Source: a virus. From it: a stretch of 31,809 nt of DNA. Below are positions 7,879 through 16,165 of this stretch, in pieces. The notes beneath the pieces are model-generated. The model worked only from the letters and a program-made list of their open reading frames with translations. It searched no databases and had not been told where the DNA came from. The number at the start of each line of letters is the position of its first letter. Within the stretch, counting starts at the first letter, position 1. A program made the position numbers and the translations under genes. The DNA is taken from positions 1-31,809 of the IMG/VR virus record IMGVR_UViG_3300017697_000059; one strand, 5' to 3'.

Positions 7879-10592
7879 TGGCTGTAATAAACCCTTTTAC
7901 TATAGCTATAGCTAGGCAAGGAATTAAAAAAGGTCTTGGTGCTTTTGGTAAATATGTTGGTAGAAAAAAAGCTAAAGCTAAAGTAAAAACTGAAGCTCTA
8001 AAAAAAACAAAGCTTGGTGAAAAAGGTCTTGGTGCTTTTCAAAAAACAAAAGATTTTGCTTCTGGTAAAGGTTTATCGGGTTCTGGAAAATTTATTCCAG
8101 TAAGACAAGGAGTTGGTTATTCTGGTGTAAGAGGAGCAAGAGATATTGCTCAAATGGGAGTTGGAGCTTCTATACCTCTTGAAGGTATTCGAAGTGCAGC
8201 CCCTTTATTTACTGATGAAGATATGACAGCTCAAAACTATGCAGGAATTTTAGCTGCAGCTTTAGGTGCGGGTCCTGGTTTGAGGATGGGAAGAGCAGCT
8301 TTACAAAGACAAGCACCTGGAGTAGGTAAACTTCTTGGAGGTCGAAGAGGAGAAAAATTTGAAAAAAGGTATAAAACAGATAAGTTTGGAAAAGTTGTAA
8401 GAGATAAAAAAGGTAAAAAAATACCTATGAAGGATGAGTTTGATAGAGTAATTAAAGATAAATACCAATTGGATATGGACCCTAAAACAGCAAGACAAGA
8501 CTTGACTAGACAAGTAGGTGCATTTGGTATAATGGGGGCTACTCCTTTTGTTTTTGGTGGGGACAACGAAAAGGTAACAGAATATCCAGATACTTTACCT
8601 GGTGAAGCCGAAAAAGAAGCAGAGTATAATAAATTAACTACAGAGTTAAGTGGTCCTAAAGAAAAAGAGGCAATAGAAGTAATACAAAAAAGACAAGGCA
8701 CTAAAGCAGAATACTCTGAGCAACAAGCAAAAGATATAATATTACAAGCAAGAGAACAAGATGAAGCTAATAAAGTTAAAGGTCCTGAAGAAGGTCAAGT
8801 GCCAGATGAACAAGCTGAAGAACAAGCTACTGTATCTGGAGACGAACAACCTCCTGTTTCTGATAGTAAATTACCTCCAGAAGCTCCTGGTACAGGTGCT
8901 GACAATGAAACTAATTTAGAAATAAATTCAGAACAAGCTATTGAAGATGCAGATAATACTGCTAAAAACATTACTAATCCAGAAATAACTCAACCAAATA
9001 TTGTTGATTCTAAATCTCCTTCAGACGTATTTTTAGCAGCAGATGTTAAAGAAAGAGATTATAAGGGTATGGAATCTGCTATGTCAAAATATAGTGAATT
9101 TATTAAAACTGAAGAAGGTAAAACTCTTAACTATAAAGAATATATAAAAAGATTTAAAGATATGACTGGAGATGACGATCAAGCTGGTAATATTGCTTTA
9201 TTTAAATGGGCTATGGGGATGATGACTGGTAGAAGTAATCAAAATGGTTTAGCTGGTTTTATGGATATTGCTGGTACTGCTGGTCTAAGTTTAGGTGAAG
9301 ATTTAATGGCTATAAACGAAAGAACAAGAGAAGAGAATAGAGCTTTAGCTGGCTCATTTTTAGCATATGAACAAGATGCTCAAAAGTATTTATCTGGATT
9401 AAAGCAAACAGAATTACAACAATTATTAGGTTTTGAAGAAAAAGTTCTAAATGATACAATTGCTGATGAAGATAGAGTATTTGATAGACAATTACAAAGA
9501 CAACAAATTTATTTACAAAAAATGCAAATCATGAAAGAAATCCAAGATAGAAAACAAGACATGATGAAAGCAGGTAAATTACAAACTGTTATACTAAGTG
9601 ACCCAAACGGTTCTAGATTTAAAATTAAAAAAAAGGAAATGGGTAGAAATGATCAAGGTAATTTACTTGTTATTGATGAATTTGTAGATGGTGTGCCTAC
9701 TAATAGATTAATAAAAGAAGAAGAACAAGATAATATCGTAGCTCAAATAGAAACCGATCCAACAAGAGCAGGTAAATTATACAATAGATTAGAAGCTGCA
9801 AATACTGGTTTAAGATTTACAAAAACAGTAAGGGATATTGTAAGTTCTCAATCTGGTGTTGATCTTGGTTCAAGAGGTTATTTTGATAATGTATTTTCTA
9901 ATATTACAGGTTTATACAATGATTGGTCAAACACAAGTGATGTAGGATTAGGTGGTAAACTTAACAACGCTTCTGATGATCAGCAAGTAAGGGCAATGAT
10001 TAATGAAACTTACCTTGACATGGAGGGTTTAACTGGTAAGGAGAAAGAAAATGCACAAAAAGAATATAGAAAGTTAGTTAGTGGATGGAATAAAGATAAA
10101 GAAAGATCATCTGCTCAAGCTAAAAATATAATAAATGAAGGTTTAGATAGTAAGTATGTTCCAAGAGCAATAAGAAATAAATTTAAAGGTAAAAGTGTTG
10201 CGGATAGACAAAAAATAATAAGACAGTTAGCTGAATTAAGATTAATTGAAAATAGAATGAAATATATTGTTGCTAATGCAAATAAAGGAGAAGATAGACT
10301 TACAGTTGCTGACGTTAAAGATGCTGCAGAAAATACTAATATATTTGGTTTATGGGATTCAGAATCAAAAGTTGCAGCAAACTATGCAGCACTAGAGTTA
10401 CAATTAAATACTTCATATGATTCTTTAGCAAATGCTTTTATTATGGTCGGAGGTAATGAGGCTCAATTAGATACTCATAAAAACACAGCAAATTATATTA
10501 ATTGGCAAGCTCAAAAAAATAATAAAAATCAGCCTAAGCAAAAAGCAGATGTAGACACTCTTATAAATAGAATTTACAAGGCAAGACAATAA
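7878..10592 (+). CDS. Large internal virion protein candidate, 904 aa
   Basis: The N-terminus is Lys-rich and amphipathic (GIKKGLGAFGKYVGRKKAKAK), followed by a Gly-rich region with a hydrophobic patch (AFGIMGATPFVFGG, near 216). A long acidic, Pro/Glu/Gln-rich, probably disordered segment runs from about 235 to 385. The rest is mostly helical with many charged residues (for example VFDRQLQRQQIYLQKMQIMKEIQDRKQDMMKAG read as a coiled coil). No catalytic motif, including lysozyme or transglycosylase, was recognised. Size, helical make-up and place after the gp14-like gene match T7 gp15-type ejection proteins by analogy. It is joined to both neighbours by single-base overlaps. Confidence 0.55.
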   Translation: MAVINPFTIAIARQGIKKGLGAFGKYVGRKKAKAKVKTEALKKTKLGEKGLGAFQKTKDFASGKGLSGSGKFIPVRQGVGYSGVRGARDIAQMGVGASIPLEGIRSAAPLFTDEDMTAQNYAGILAAALGAGPGLRMGRAALQRQAPGVGKLLGGRRGEKFEKRYKTDKFGKVVRDKKGKKIPMKDEFDRVIKDKYQLDMDPKTARQDLTRQVGAFGIMGATPFVFGGDNEKVTEYPDTLPGEAEKEAEYNKLTTELSGPKEKEAIEVIQKRQGTKAEYSEQQAKDIILQAREQDEANKVKGPEEGQVPDEQAEEQATVSGDEQPPVSDSKLPPEAPGTGADNETNLEINSEQAIEDADNTAKNITNPEITQPNIVDSKSPSDVFLAADVKERDYKGMESAMSKYSEFIKTEEGKTLNYKEYIKRFKDMTGDDDQAGNIALFKWAMGMMTGRSNQNGLAGFMDIAGTAGLSLGEDLMAINERTREENRALAGSFLAYEQDAQKYLSGLKQTELQQLLGFEEKVLNDTIADEDRVFDRQLQRQQIYLQKMQIMKEIQDRKQDMMKAGKLQTVILSDPNGSRFKIKKKEMGRNDQGNLLVIDEFVDGVPTNRLIKEEEQDNIVAQIETDPTRAGKLYNRLEAANTGLRFTKTVRDIVSSQSGVDLGSRGYFDNVFSNITGLYNDWSNTSDVGLGGKLNNASDDQQVRAMINETYLDMEGLTGKEKENAQKEYRKLVSGWNKDKERSSAQAKNIINEGLDSKYVPRAIRNKFKGKSVADRQKIIRQLAELRLIENRMKYIVANANKGEDRLTVADVKDAAENTNIFGLWDSESKVAANYAALELQLNTSYDSLANAFIMVGGNEAQLDTHKNTANYINWQAQKNNKNQPKQKADVDTLINRIYKARQ

Positions 10593-13500
10593 TGGCTAGT
10601 GCACAACAAATAGAACAACTTCAATCTCAATTAGATTCTGGTGAAATTGATCCAAGACAATTAGATCAAGAACAACAAGATAGTTTAAAAGAATTAATTA
10701 ATAGAGGTGTTTTAACAGCTCCTGCTGGTGGGATAGCCCGTATGTCTGCTGACAGAGATATAGGTGAAACAGGTATTATACAACAAGGTAAAGATGCCAA
10801 TCAATTTGGAGGATTGAGCACACCAGTTGGTAAAGTAATGACAGAAAGATCCTCTTATGAAATGGTTGGTGATGTAATAGGTTCTTTTATACCTTATATA
10901 AATAACAGAAGAGCTATTGTAAAAGATGTAGTTAAAGGAATTTCTTCTACAGATTCAAAAGGAAATGTAGTACAACAAGCTTATACAAAACCAACTGGCA
11001 GAAATGCTTTACGTTTGGATAAATTTGATAAAGTCAATTCAAAACTTGCTGATGCTTTAGGTAAAGTTATTGGAAGAAGAGCAGGAATTGTTGGCAAAGC
11101 TTTTGTAAGAACAGCTTCTTTTTTAGAACAAACTGCAAAAAGGGGTACACAGTTAGTAAAAGCTGAAAGACAAGTTTTAAAAACAGGTGATGTCGGTAGA
11201 AGTATGTTAAGAGCTGGAGCTAGAACAGAAGCACAATCTTTATTAGGAGGATCAGCGGGTGCTGCAACTGGTTCTGCTTTGTATGATTTAGCTAATTATA
11301 ATGAGGACTTAACTGCAAACCTTACTATGGATGTAGCAGATTTAACAGAAGAGGGTATTAATTCAAATCCCTTTCCAATGCGTTTATTATCTCACTCAAT
11401 GATAGCAGCAAAAAACTCTTTACAATGGGGTGTTTTAGGAACTGGTATTGGGTATGCCGCAGGAAGAGCTTTTGGTAAAGGTAAAAAAGCCTTATTAGGA
11501 TTAAATACAGATTCTGCTGTTCAAATGGCTAAAATGTCAGCAGAACAAGGAGTTCCTTTATCTCCAACTGCTCTTGCAAGTGAAGGTTTTGGTGGTTTTT
11601 TATCAAGAAACTTTTTTAAGATATTTGGTGTGACACCTTATGTAGGAGGAGCGGGTACAAAAAAACTTAGAGAAACTGTTGCTGAACAAATGTTTCCAAG
11701 ATATTTAAATATGGCATCCTCTTTAAACCCTAGTACTGCTGTTGCTGGTATCGTATCAGAGTCTGGTCTAGGAGCAGAAGGTATATCTTTAATGACTAAA
11801 AACTATCATATGAATAGTGAGATTATAAATGCAAATTATGATATGCTTTTAAAAAATTCAGTTGCGATGGATCATCCACCTATTATTAAAAATACTAATT
11901 TAAAAAAAGCACTTAGCACAATGGGTGATGAAATAAAAGGAATGGATGGTTCTCAATTTAAAGCTTTTGCCGAACAGCAATTAGATGCAGCACCTAGTAA
12001 AGCAGTAAAAGATAGGTTAACTAATTTAATGATGATTAATAGTTTAAGTGAACTTACTGATCGAGCAAGTATGTCCATATACGATGCTGCTTTATATAAA
12101 AGATTTATATATGATACGATGGGAGACCCCAAAAATATAAAAAGTGTAGAAATGCAACAGCAGGGAAGAGTTATTTTAGATGCTATGGAAAAAGATTTAA
12201 GTGCAGCTGAAATGCTTGGTAAATTAGATTTAAATGATCCAGATGTAGCTAAATTTGTTAATAGTATGAATAAAGGTTCTGCTGAAGCAAATGAGATTGC
12301 AGCTTTAGCCTCATCAAAAAAATTAGCACAAGAACTTAGAAAAACTAATCAAATATATATGCAATTAGTAAACAGTGGTATGTTAGGAATGGGCAAAGCT
12401 CAAAAAGAAGGTGTTTTAGCTAATGCTTTAAATAATCCAGAAATGGTAAACAGCCAAGAAATATTTAATACTATATTTAATAACGCAATAAAAAACCAAA
12501 ATCCTCAAGCTTTAAAACAAATGAAAAAATTATTAGGTGTAGGTAGTGGTGAGTATAATGATTACGCTACTACTTTTATGGGTAAAATGGGTACAAGGTT
12601 TGTTTTTGATGCTTTTACTTCATCTTTTAATCAAGCTGCTAAAAAAGGATCTGATGTTTTTGATCCAGCTGTTGTTTTTAGAGAAGATTTATCTAAAGCT
12701 GATAAAATTATACCAGATATAATTAATAGCAAACCAGAATATCGAGCTTTATTTCCAAATAAAGAGTTAAATGTTACTTCTAATTATGTGGATGCAGATT
12801 TATTTAACAAATTAGAAAAAATTAGAAAAATTAGTCCAGAAGATGCAAAAAGAATAGAAGACTCTTTAAGTTCAAGTGTTTCAGAAATAAAAATTGATCC
12901 AAAAAATATTGATAGTTTTGATATTTCTAGGTTTAGAAAAAACTTAGGTATTGACACTGCTAATGGTAGAGCAACTTTAACAGAATTGTTTGGAGCAGAA
13001 CACACAAAAAATATAGTGGATTTAACAGATGTTTTAACTCGTTCTGTTGATATAGGTATTACAGACCCTTCTGCTTTTTTATTAAGAAAACTTACTTTAT
13101 CTGGAGGAGCAATAGGTGCTACTGGTGTTTTAGGTGGAGTTGCTATGTTTGGTGTAGGTGGTGGTTTACTTGGTGCTATACTACCAGCAGTTGCAGCTAG
13201 ATATTATGGTAAATGGATTGCTAACCCATCCACTACTAAAAAAGCTCTAGATTTATATTCCAAAGAAGAAAGAAGAGCTTTATTACAAGGAGATGTAGCT
13301 GGCCCAATAAAAACTTTTCCTTTTTCTGGTGGGAAAGAAGGAGATTTAGGTGGTTTTTTTGATCCAACTGAACCTTTAGGAAAATTTTTAGGACCCACAA
13401 GAACAAGAAACTTAACTATATTTTTAAATTCTGTAGTAGGTGAGTCTAAAGATAGTCCAAGTTTTAATGCTGATAACATTACATATGATGATATACAAAA

Positions 13501-13894
13501 TTTTTTACAAAATGAAGAAGGCCGTGTAACAATTCCTACTCCAGCAGCTTCACCCTTTCAACTACCTCCATCCGTAATGAAACAGATGTACCCAGAAGCA
13601 TTTGCTTTTAAAGAATTATCTGCGGAAGATAAAAAAACTTATTTAGAAACATTAAGAGCTGCAACACAAGGTGAAACTGAAGATGAAGAGTTTAATAAAC
13701 AAGTAAGTCAAATGCCAGAAGAACAACCTCAACAACAACCCGAGCAACAAGCAATAGTTCCAGAACAACAACCAACTGAGGTAGCTCAAACTCCTAATCA
13801 AAAAGTAAATTTATCTTCTAAATATTCATTTTTATTTCCACAAGATGCTGCTGGACAAGCTATCGCTCAACAACAGGAAGTTAAACGTGGATAA
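10592..13894 (+). CDS. Large internal virion / DNA-ejection protein candidate, 1100 aa
   Basis: This is the largest gene in the window. The N-terminus is Gln/Asp-rich with a helix-loop (SLKELINRGVLTAPAGGIARMS, about 30-51). A hydrophobic glycine-rich region follows near 275-293 (LQWGVLGTGIGYAAGRAFG), and a strong one near 832-875 (IGATGVLGGVAMFGVGGG and following) could insert in a membrane. The C-terminal 60 residues are Pro/Gln-rich and low complexity. Length and membrane-active segments resemble the T7 gp16 class, but no N-terminal transglycosylase catalytic motif could be found. Its end overlaps the next gene by eight bases. Confidence 0.55.
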   Translation: MASAQQIEQLQSQLDSGEIDPRQLDQEQQDSLKELINRGVLTAPAGGIARMSADRDIGETGIIQQGKDANQFGGLSTPVGKVMTERSSYEMVGDVIGSFIPYINNRRAIVKDVVKGISSTDSKGNVVQQAYTKPTGRNALRLDKFDKVNSKLADALGKVIGRRAGIVGKAFVRTASFLEQTAKRGTQLVKAERQVLKTGDVGRSMLRAGARTEAQSLLGGSAGAATGSALYDLANYNEDLTANLTMDVADLTEEGINSNPFPMRLLSHSMIAAKNSLQWGVLGTGIGYAAGRAFGKGKKALLGLNTDSAVQMAKMSAEQGVPLSPTALASEGFGGFLSRNFFKIFGVTPYVGGAGTKKLRETVAEQMFPRYLNMASSLNPSTAVAGIVSESGLGAEGISLMTKNYHMNSEIINANYDMLLKNSVAMDHPPIIKNTNLKKALSTMGDEIKGMDGSQFKAFAEQQLDAAPSKAVKDRLTNLMMINSLSELTDRASMSIYDAALYKRFIYDTMGDPKNIKSVEMQQQGRVILDAMEKDLSAAEMLGKLDLNDPDVAKFVNSMNKGSAEANEIAALASSKKLAQELRKTNQIYMQLVNSGMLGMGKAQKEGVLANALNNPEMVNSQEIFNTIFNNAIKNQNPQALKQMKKLLGVGSGEYNDYATTFMGKMGTRFVFDAFTSSFNQAAKKGSDVFDPAVVFREDLSKADKIIPDIINSKPEYRALFPNKELNVTSNYVDADLFNKLEKIRKISPEDAKRIEDSLSSSVSEIKIDPKNIDSFDISRFRKNLGIDTANGRATLTELFGAEHTKNIVDLTDVLTRSVDIGITDPSAFLLRKLTLSGGAIGATGVLGGVAMFGVGGGLLGAILPAVAARYYGKWIANPSTTKKALDLYSKEERRALLQGDVAGPIKTFPFSGGKEGDLGGFFDPTEPLGKFLGPTRTRNLTIFLNSVVGESKDSPSFNADNITYDDIQNFLQNEEGRVTIPTPAASPFQLPPSVMKQMYPEAFAFKELSAEDKKTYLETLRAATQGETEDEEFNKQVSQMPEEQPQQQPEQQAIVPEQQPTEVAQTPNQKVNLSSKYSFLFPQDAAGQAIAQQQEVKRG

Positions 13895-14117
13895 CATGAT
13901 GTTATGGAATATTTTACTAACCGTGCTTTTATCAGCAGTTGGTTGGGCATTTTCTAAAATGTTTAATGAAGTAAAGAGACTACAAATACTACTCAATAAA
14001 ACCAGGGAAGAGTACCTGCCTCGTGACGATGCACAGTCACAGACAAATCAAATACTCGAACATCTTCGTAGATTAGAGGATAAACTTGATCGTTTTATTG
14101 AGAAATCAAATGGTTGA
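13887..14117 (+). CDS. Small single-pass membrane protein with coiled coil (holin/spanin candidate)
   Basis: I choose GTG 13887 because AGGAAG lies six bases upstream; ATG at 13896 or 13899 would remove only the first residues. The 76-aa product has one N-terminal membrane segment (MLWNILLTVLLSAVGWAFSK) followed by a charged heptad-like helix (FNEVKRLQILLNKTREEYL, then ILEHLRRLEDKLDRFIEKS). This topology is seen in phage inner-membrane lysis proteins (Rz-like i-spanins, small holins) and other membrane anchors. It overlaps the next gene, also a membrane protein, by eight bases. Codons are somewhat richer in GC than in neighbouring genes. The lysis role is inference. Confidence 0.6.
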   Translation: MDNMMLWNILLTVLLSAVGWAFSKMFNEVKRLQILLNKTREEYLPRDDAQSQTNQILEHLRRLEDKLDRFIEKSNG

Positions 14118-14754
14118 GCCAGTCAGTGCGGTTCTTACGGGAATTGCTTTAGTTACCAAAAGTGTTGAGTTTGTTAAGAAAAATATTAGTACCTGTCAGG
14201 ATATTGGTGAACTAATTGGTCATGTAGAAAACGCCTTTGAAGGACAGAAAAAAGTTATAAAAGAAAGAGAGAAGTCTGGGGCCGATCCTTTTTCGACACA
14301 AGAAGTCGCTAAGGAAGTGATAAATGCTCGTCTTGCCCAAGAAGCCCTCTACGAAATGAAACAGCTGATTAACCTTAGATTTGGTCACGGGACATGGGAA
14401 TATATTCTTGAAGAACGTAAAAAACGTATAGACAAAAGAAAAAAAGCGATTAAAGAAGCACGGGCCAAGGCTATTAAAAAACAACAAGAAATTATAGAGT
14501 ATGTCAAATGGGGTTTTATTACCATAGCAACAGTAGCTTTTATAGGAGTATCAGTAGGAGTTACTTTAAAATTTTTTGTTACATTAAGTTCTCCTGTATA
14601 TGCTCACGAAGTAGAATATGATGACGGAAGTTGTCTCATTTATCGTCCCAAATACTATCTTATGTGTGTAAATGAATCAAGAGAATTAGCTGATACGCAA
14701 GTATATTTAGACTATTTAAAAAACCGTAGTGAGTGGCTTGAGGTAGAAGAGTAA
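14110..14754 (+). CDS. Membrane protein with helical N-domain and two-Cys C-domain
   Basis: The start is ATG 14110 (MVEPVSAVLTGIALVTKSVE), overlapping the previous stop by eight bases; an in-frame TTG further upstream is less likely. The 214-aa product has a helical charged region (60-132) rich in Lys and Glu, a membrane segment at about 134-157 (GFITIATVAFIGVSVGVTLK), and a C-terminal 57 residues with C175 and C186 that could form a disulfide if outside the cytoplasm. The opening MVEPVSAV-x-GIALV-x-KSVEF recurs in marine phages as a conserved hypothetical. Pairing with the coiled-coil membrane protein suggests a lysis or envelope-spanning pair, but this is not shown. Confidence 0.6.
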   Translation: MVEPVSAVLTGIALVTKSVEFVKKNISTCQDIGELIGHVENAFEGQKKVIKEREKSGADPFSTQEVAKEVINARLAQEALYEMKQLINLRFGHGTWEYILEERKKRIDKRKKAIKEARAKAIKKQQEIIEYVKWGFITIATVAFIGVSVGVTLKFFVTLSSPVYAHEVEYDDGSCLIYRPKYYLMCVNESRELADTQVYLDYLKNRSEWLEVEE

Positions 14755-14766
14755 ACATAGTATACT
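14738..14766 (+). promoter_or_regulatory. Sigma70-like promoter TTGAGG-N17-TATACT
   Basis: TTGAGG (14738-14743) and TATACT (14761-14766) are separated by 17 bases. The -35 box lies inside the end of the preceding gene. Transcription would start near 14773 and give an RNA of about 77 bases before the ATG of the 27-aa peptide. Confidence 0.5.
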
Positions 14767-14778
14767 ATATAAATAAAT

Positions 14779-14849
14779 CCGTTTAACTCATATGAGTCGG
14801 AAGTAGGTTTAAACCGAAGAAACGCATTATCTTGAAGGAGGTGATGTGT
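14779..14849 (+). promoter_or_regulatory. Structured leader: two small hairpins and a perfect Shine-Dalgarno
   Basis: Hairpin 1 pairs CCG (14779-14781) with CGG (14798-14800) and ACTC (14786-14789) with GAGT (14794-14797) around an ATAT loop. Hairpin 2 is the palindrome GGTTTAAACC (14806-14815). The CGG of hairpin 1 can instead pair with CCG at 14814-14816, so two alternative folds compete. After GAAGAAACGC comes AAGGAGGTGAT (14835-14845), a full match to the 16S anti-Shine-Dalgarno and the strongest ribosome site noticed in the window. Confidence 0.5.
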
Positions 14850-14933
14850 ATGAGTAAAATGTCTTTATGGTACTTTAAAAAAGAGTTGCAACAAAAAAAA
14901 GTAAAAAAAATAATTAATTATTTAAGGAGATAA
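14850..14933 (+). CDS. 27-aa basic peptide behind a perfect ribosome site
   Basis: ATG 14850 lies four bases after a perfect AAGGAGGTGAT. The product begins MSKMSLWYFKKELQQKKV and ends YLRR, and is almost entirely Lys-rich helix. Its last codons (AGG AGA) also form the ribosome site of the next gene, so the two are translationally coupled. A 25-base piece of this frame is repeated exactly inside the next gene in the same frame, where it also encodes KELQQKKV. It could be a leader peptide, a true microprotein, or a remnant of duplicated sequence; the strength of the ribosome site favours real translation. Confidence 0.5.
   Translation: MSKMSLWYFKKELQQKKVKKIINYLRR
14879..14903 (+). repeat. 25-base direct repeat, copy 1
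   Basis: This segment is identical over 25 bases to 15200-15224. Both copies are read in the same frame and encode KELQQKKV, once in the 27-aa peptide and once in the Lys/Gly-rich protein. Confidence 0.85.
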
Positions 14934-14936
14934 AAC

Positions 14937-15452
14937 ATGATGAAAAGTAAGGGTTACAGTAAAGGTGGTGCTCGTATGATGAAAGCCAGAGGTGGTAAAA
15001 TGGCTAAAGGATATTCTAAAGGCGGAGCTAGAATGATGAAAGCTATGGGTGGTAAAATGGCTAAAGGGTATGCAGTAGGTGGTGTGCTTACTGGTGCTAG
15101 AGTTGCTATAAAAGGTGTATCAGCATTAAGAGCTGCTGCTAAAAAATTAGGATATGGAGTTTCCAAATTAAAAACTTCTAGACCTGGTACAAAAATGACA
15201 AAAGAGTTGCAACAAAAAAAAGTACCAAGTCCAGTAAAAATGACACCTAAGAAAAAACCAGGTTATGGTCAAGGATTTTTAACTGGTGCAGCTTATACAG
15301 GTGCAGCTACAGTGGGTGCTCCTGCTTTGTTTAATAAAAAGAAAAAGAAAAAAACATCAGCATTTGGTACAGCATTTAGTAAAGCTAGAAAATCTGGTAA
15401 AAAAACTTTTACTTACCAGGGTAAAAAATATACAACAAAGGTAAAAAAATAA
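14937..15452 (+). CDS. Lys/Gly-rich repeat protein, 171 aa
   Basis: AAGGAG eight bases upstream sets the start. The N-terminus holds two near-identical 19-residue repeats, KGYSKGGARMMKARGGKMA and the same with M for R (residues 5-23 and 24-42), and a third partial copy KGYAVGG. A hydrophobic helix follows (VLTGARVAIKGVSALRAAAKK), then a very basic C-terminal half with a Gly/Ala hydrophobic stretch (GFLTGAAYTGAATVGAPALF) between Lys clusters. Lys/Gly repeats of this type are frequent in marine phages with no known role. The charge suggests nucleic-acid or membrane binding. It may be made in large amounts, given the leader upstream. Confidence 0.65.
   Translation: MMKSKGYSKGGARMMKARGGKMAKGYSKGGARMMKAMGGKMAKGYAVGGVLTGARVAIKGVSALRAAAKKLGYGVSKLKTSRPGTKMTKELQQKKVPSPVKMTPKKKPGYGQGFLTGAAYTGAATVGAPALFNKKKKKKTSAFGTAFSKARKSGKKTFTYQGKKYTTKVKK
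14949..15062 (+). repeat. 57-base tandem repeat, two copies in frame
   Basis: Two consecutive 57-base units (14949-15005 and 15006-15062) encode the 19-residue repeat of the Lys/Gly-rich protein. Bases differ mainly at third positions while the peptide is nearly unchanged, so the repeat appears to be kept by selection on the protein. Confidence 0.8.
15200..15224 (+). repeat. 25-base direct repeat, copy 2
   Basis: Exact copy of 14879-14903, inside the Lys/Gly-rich gene. Confidence 0.85.
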
Positions 15453-15468
15453 CTTGATAAATAAGTTT

Positions 15469-15530
15469 CCTATACTTATAGTAAAGTATGGGAAATCTTA
15501 TATCAAACATTCCATACTTTAAAGTATGGG
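15469..15530 (+). promoter_or_regulatory. Start-codon hairpin and 18-bp palindrome
   Basis: CCTATACTT (15469-15477) pairs over 9 bp (one G-U) with AAGTATGGG (15484-15492), placing the ATG at 15488 inside the stem. CCATACTTT and AAAGTATGG (15512-15529) form a perfect 18-bp palindrome. CCATACTTTA (15512-15521) can also pair with the start region TAAAGTATGG (15482-15491) over 10 bp, so the folds are mutually exclusive. No Shine-Dalgarno is seen before this ATG. Confidence 0.5.
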
Positions 15531-16165
15531 TACGTAGAGAGTTTACAACTAACCATAGAAAATATCATGGTGACTATCTACATGCTTTAGTGGTAGCTGT
15601 TACAACTATTCCAGATAGATGTCTATCCTTCCAAGTCATCTTTACTGGGTGTGAAGATGAAGACAATCGTTTGGAAAACCCCCACGGGGGGGCAATGTGG
15701 GCTCGACTTCCTATAACGTCTTTAGTATACGATGACCCACTGGATGAATGGCCTAACCCTATGCCAACTCATTTAGCTCAACCGTGGGATTGTTCTAGTA
15801 GAGATCATTCTATTATAAATATTAACAGAGTTAGTTCTAGTCCTTGGTTATGTAAAGTAGGGGGAGAATTTTATACAGGTAAATATCATTTTACTGTTGA
15901 TTATACAGGTAATGAGATAGCTGATGATCCAGCTCAACATAAGCAAAGTCATTTATTACATTTAACTAATGGTCCTTACAAAGGTTGCATGGTTGCTTTA
16001 CCTAATAATAGAGTAAGAGTAACTTCTCCAGCTATGTGGGTAACTGGTGAGGGAGCACCAGATTTTATACCTAGTCAATATACACATAGTGCTGAAGAAC
16101 ACGATAGCTATATGGATTGGGAACAAACCTTTGATAATTTGTATGCAGATAAAAAGAAAAAATAA
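15488..16165 (+). CDS. Conserved marine-phage protein of unknown function, 225 aa
   Basis: The product begins MGNLISNIPYFKVWVRREF and contains HGGAMWARLPITSLVYDDPL (about 66-85), HLAQPWDCSSRDHS (95-108), WLCKVGGEFYTGKYHFTVDYTGNE and HKQSHLLHLTNGPYKGCMVALPNNRVRV. I recall closely similar wording in cyanophage and pelagiphage hypothetical proteins, so this is a conserved family rather than chance. It has no catalytic motif I recognise, no signal peptide and no membrane segment; Trp, His and Cys content suggests a compact beta-rich fold. The start codon is buried in a hairpin. It overlaps the nuclease gene by 23 bases and precedes the replication genes. Confidence 0.7.
   Translation: MGNLISNIPYFKVWVRREFTTNHRKYHGDYLHALVVAVTTIPDRCLSFQVIFTGCEDEDNRLENPHGGAMWARLPITSLVYDDPLDEWPNPMPTHLAQPWDCSSRDHSIININRVSSSPWLCKVGGEFYTGKYHFTVDYTGNEIADDPAQHKQSHLLHLTNGPYKGCMVALPNNRVRVTSPAMWVTGEGAPDFIPSQYTHSAEEHDSYMDWEQTFDNLYADKKKK

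Noticed and set aside
8237-8701. A 154-codon open frame on the minus strand inside the large internal virion gene
   Set aside because: It lies wholly antisense to a well-supported gene, has no ribosome site or promoter, and its composition mirrors the codon bias of the plus-strand gene.
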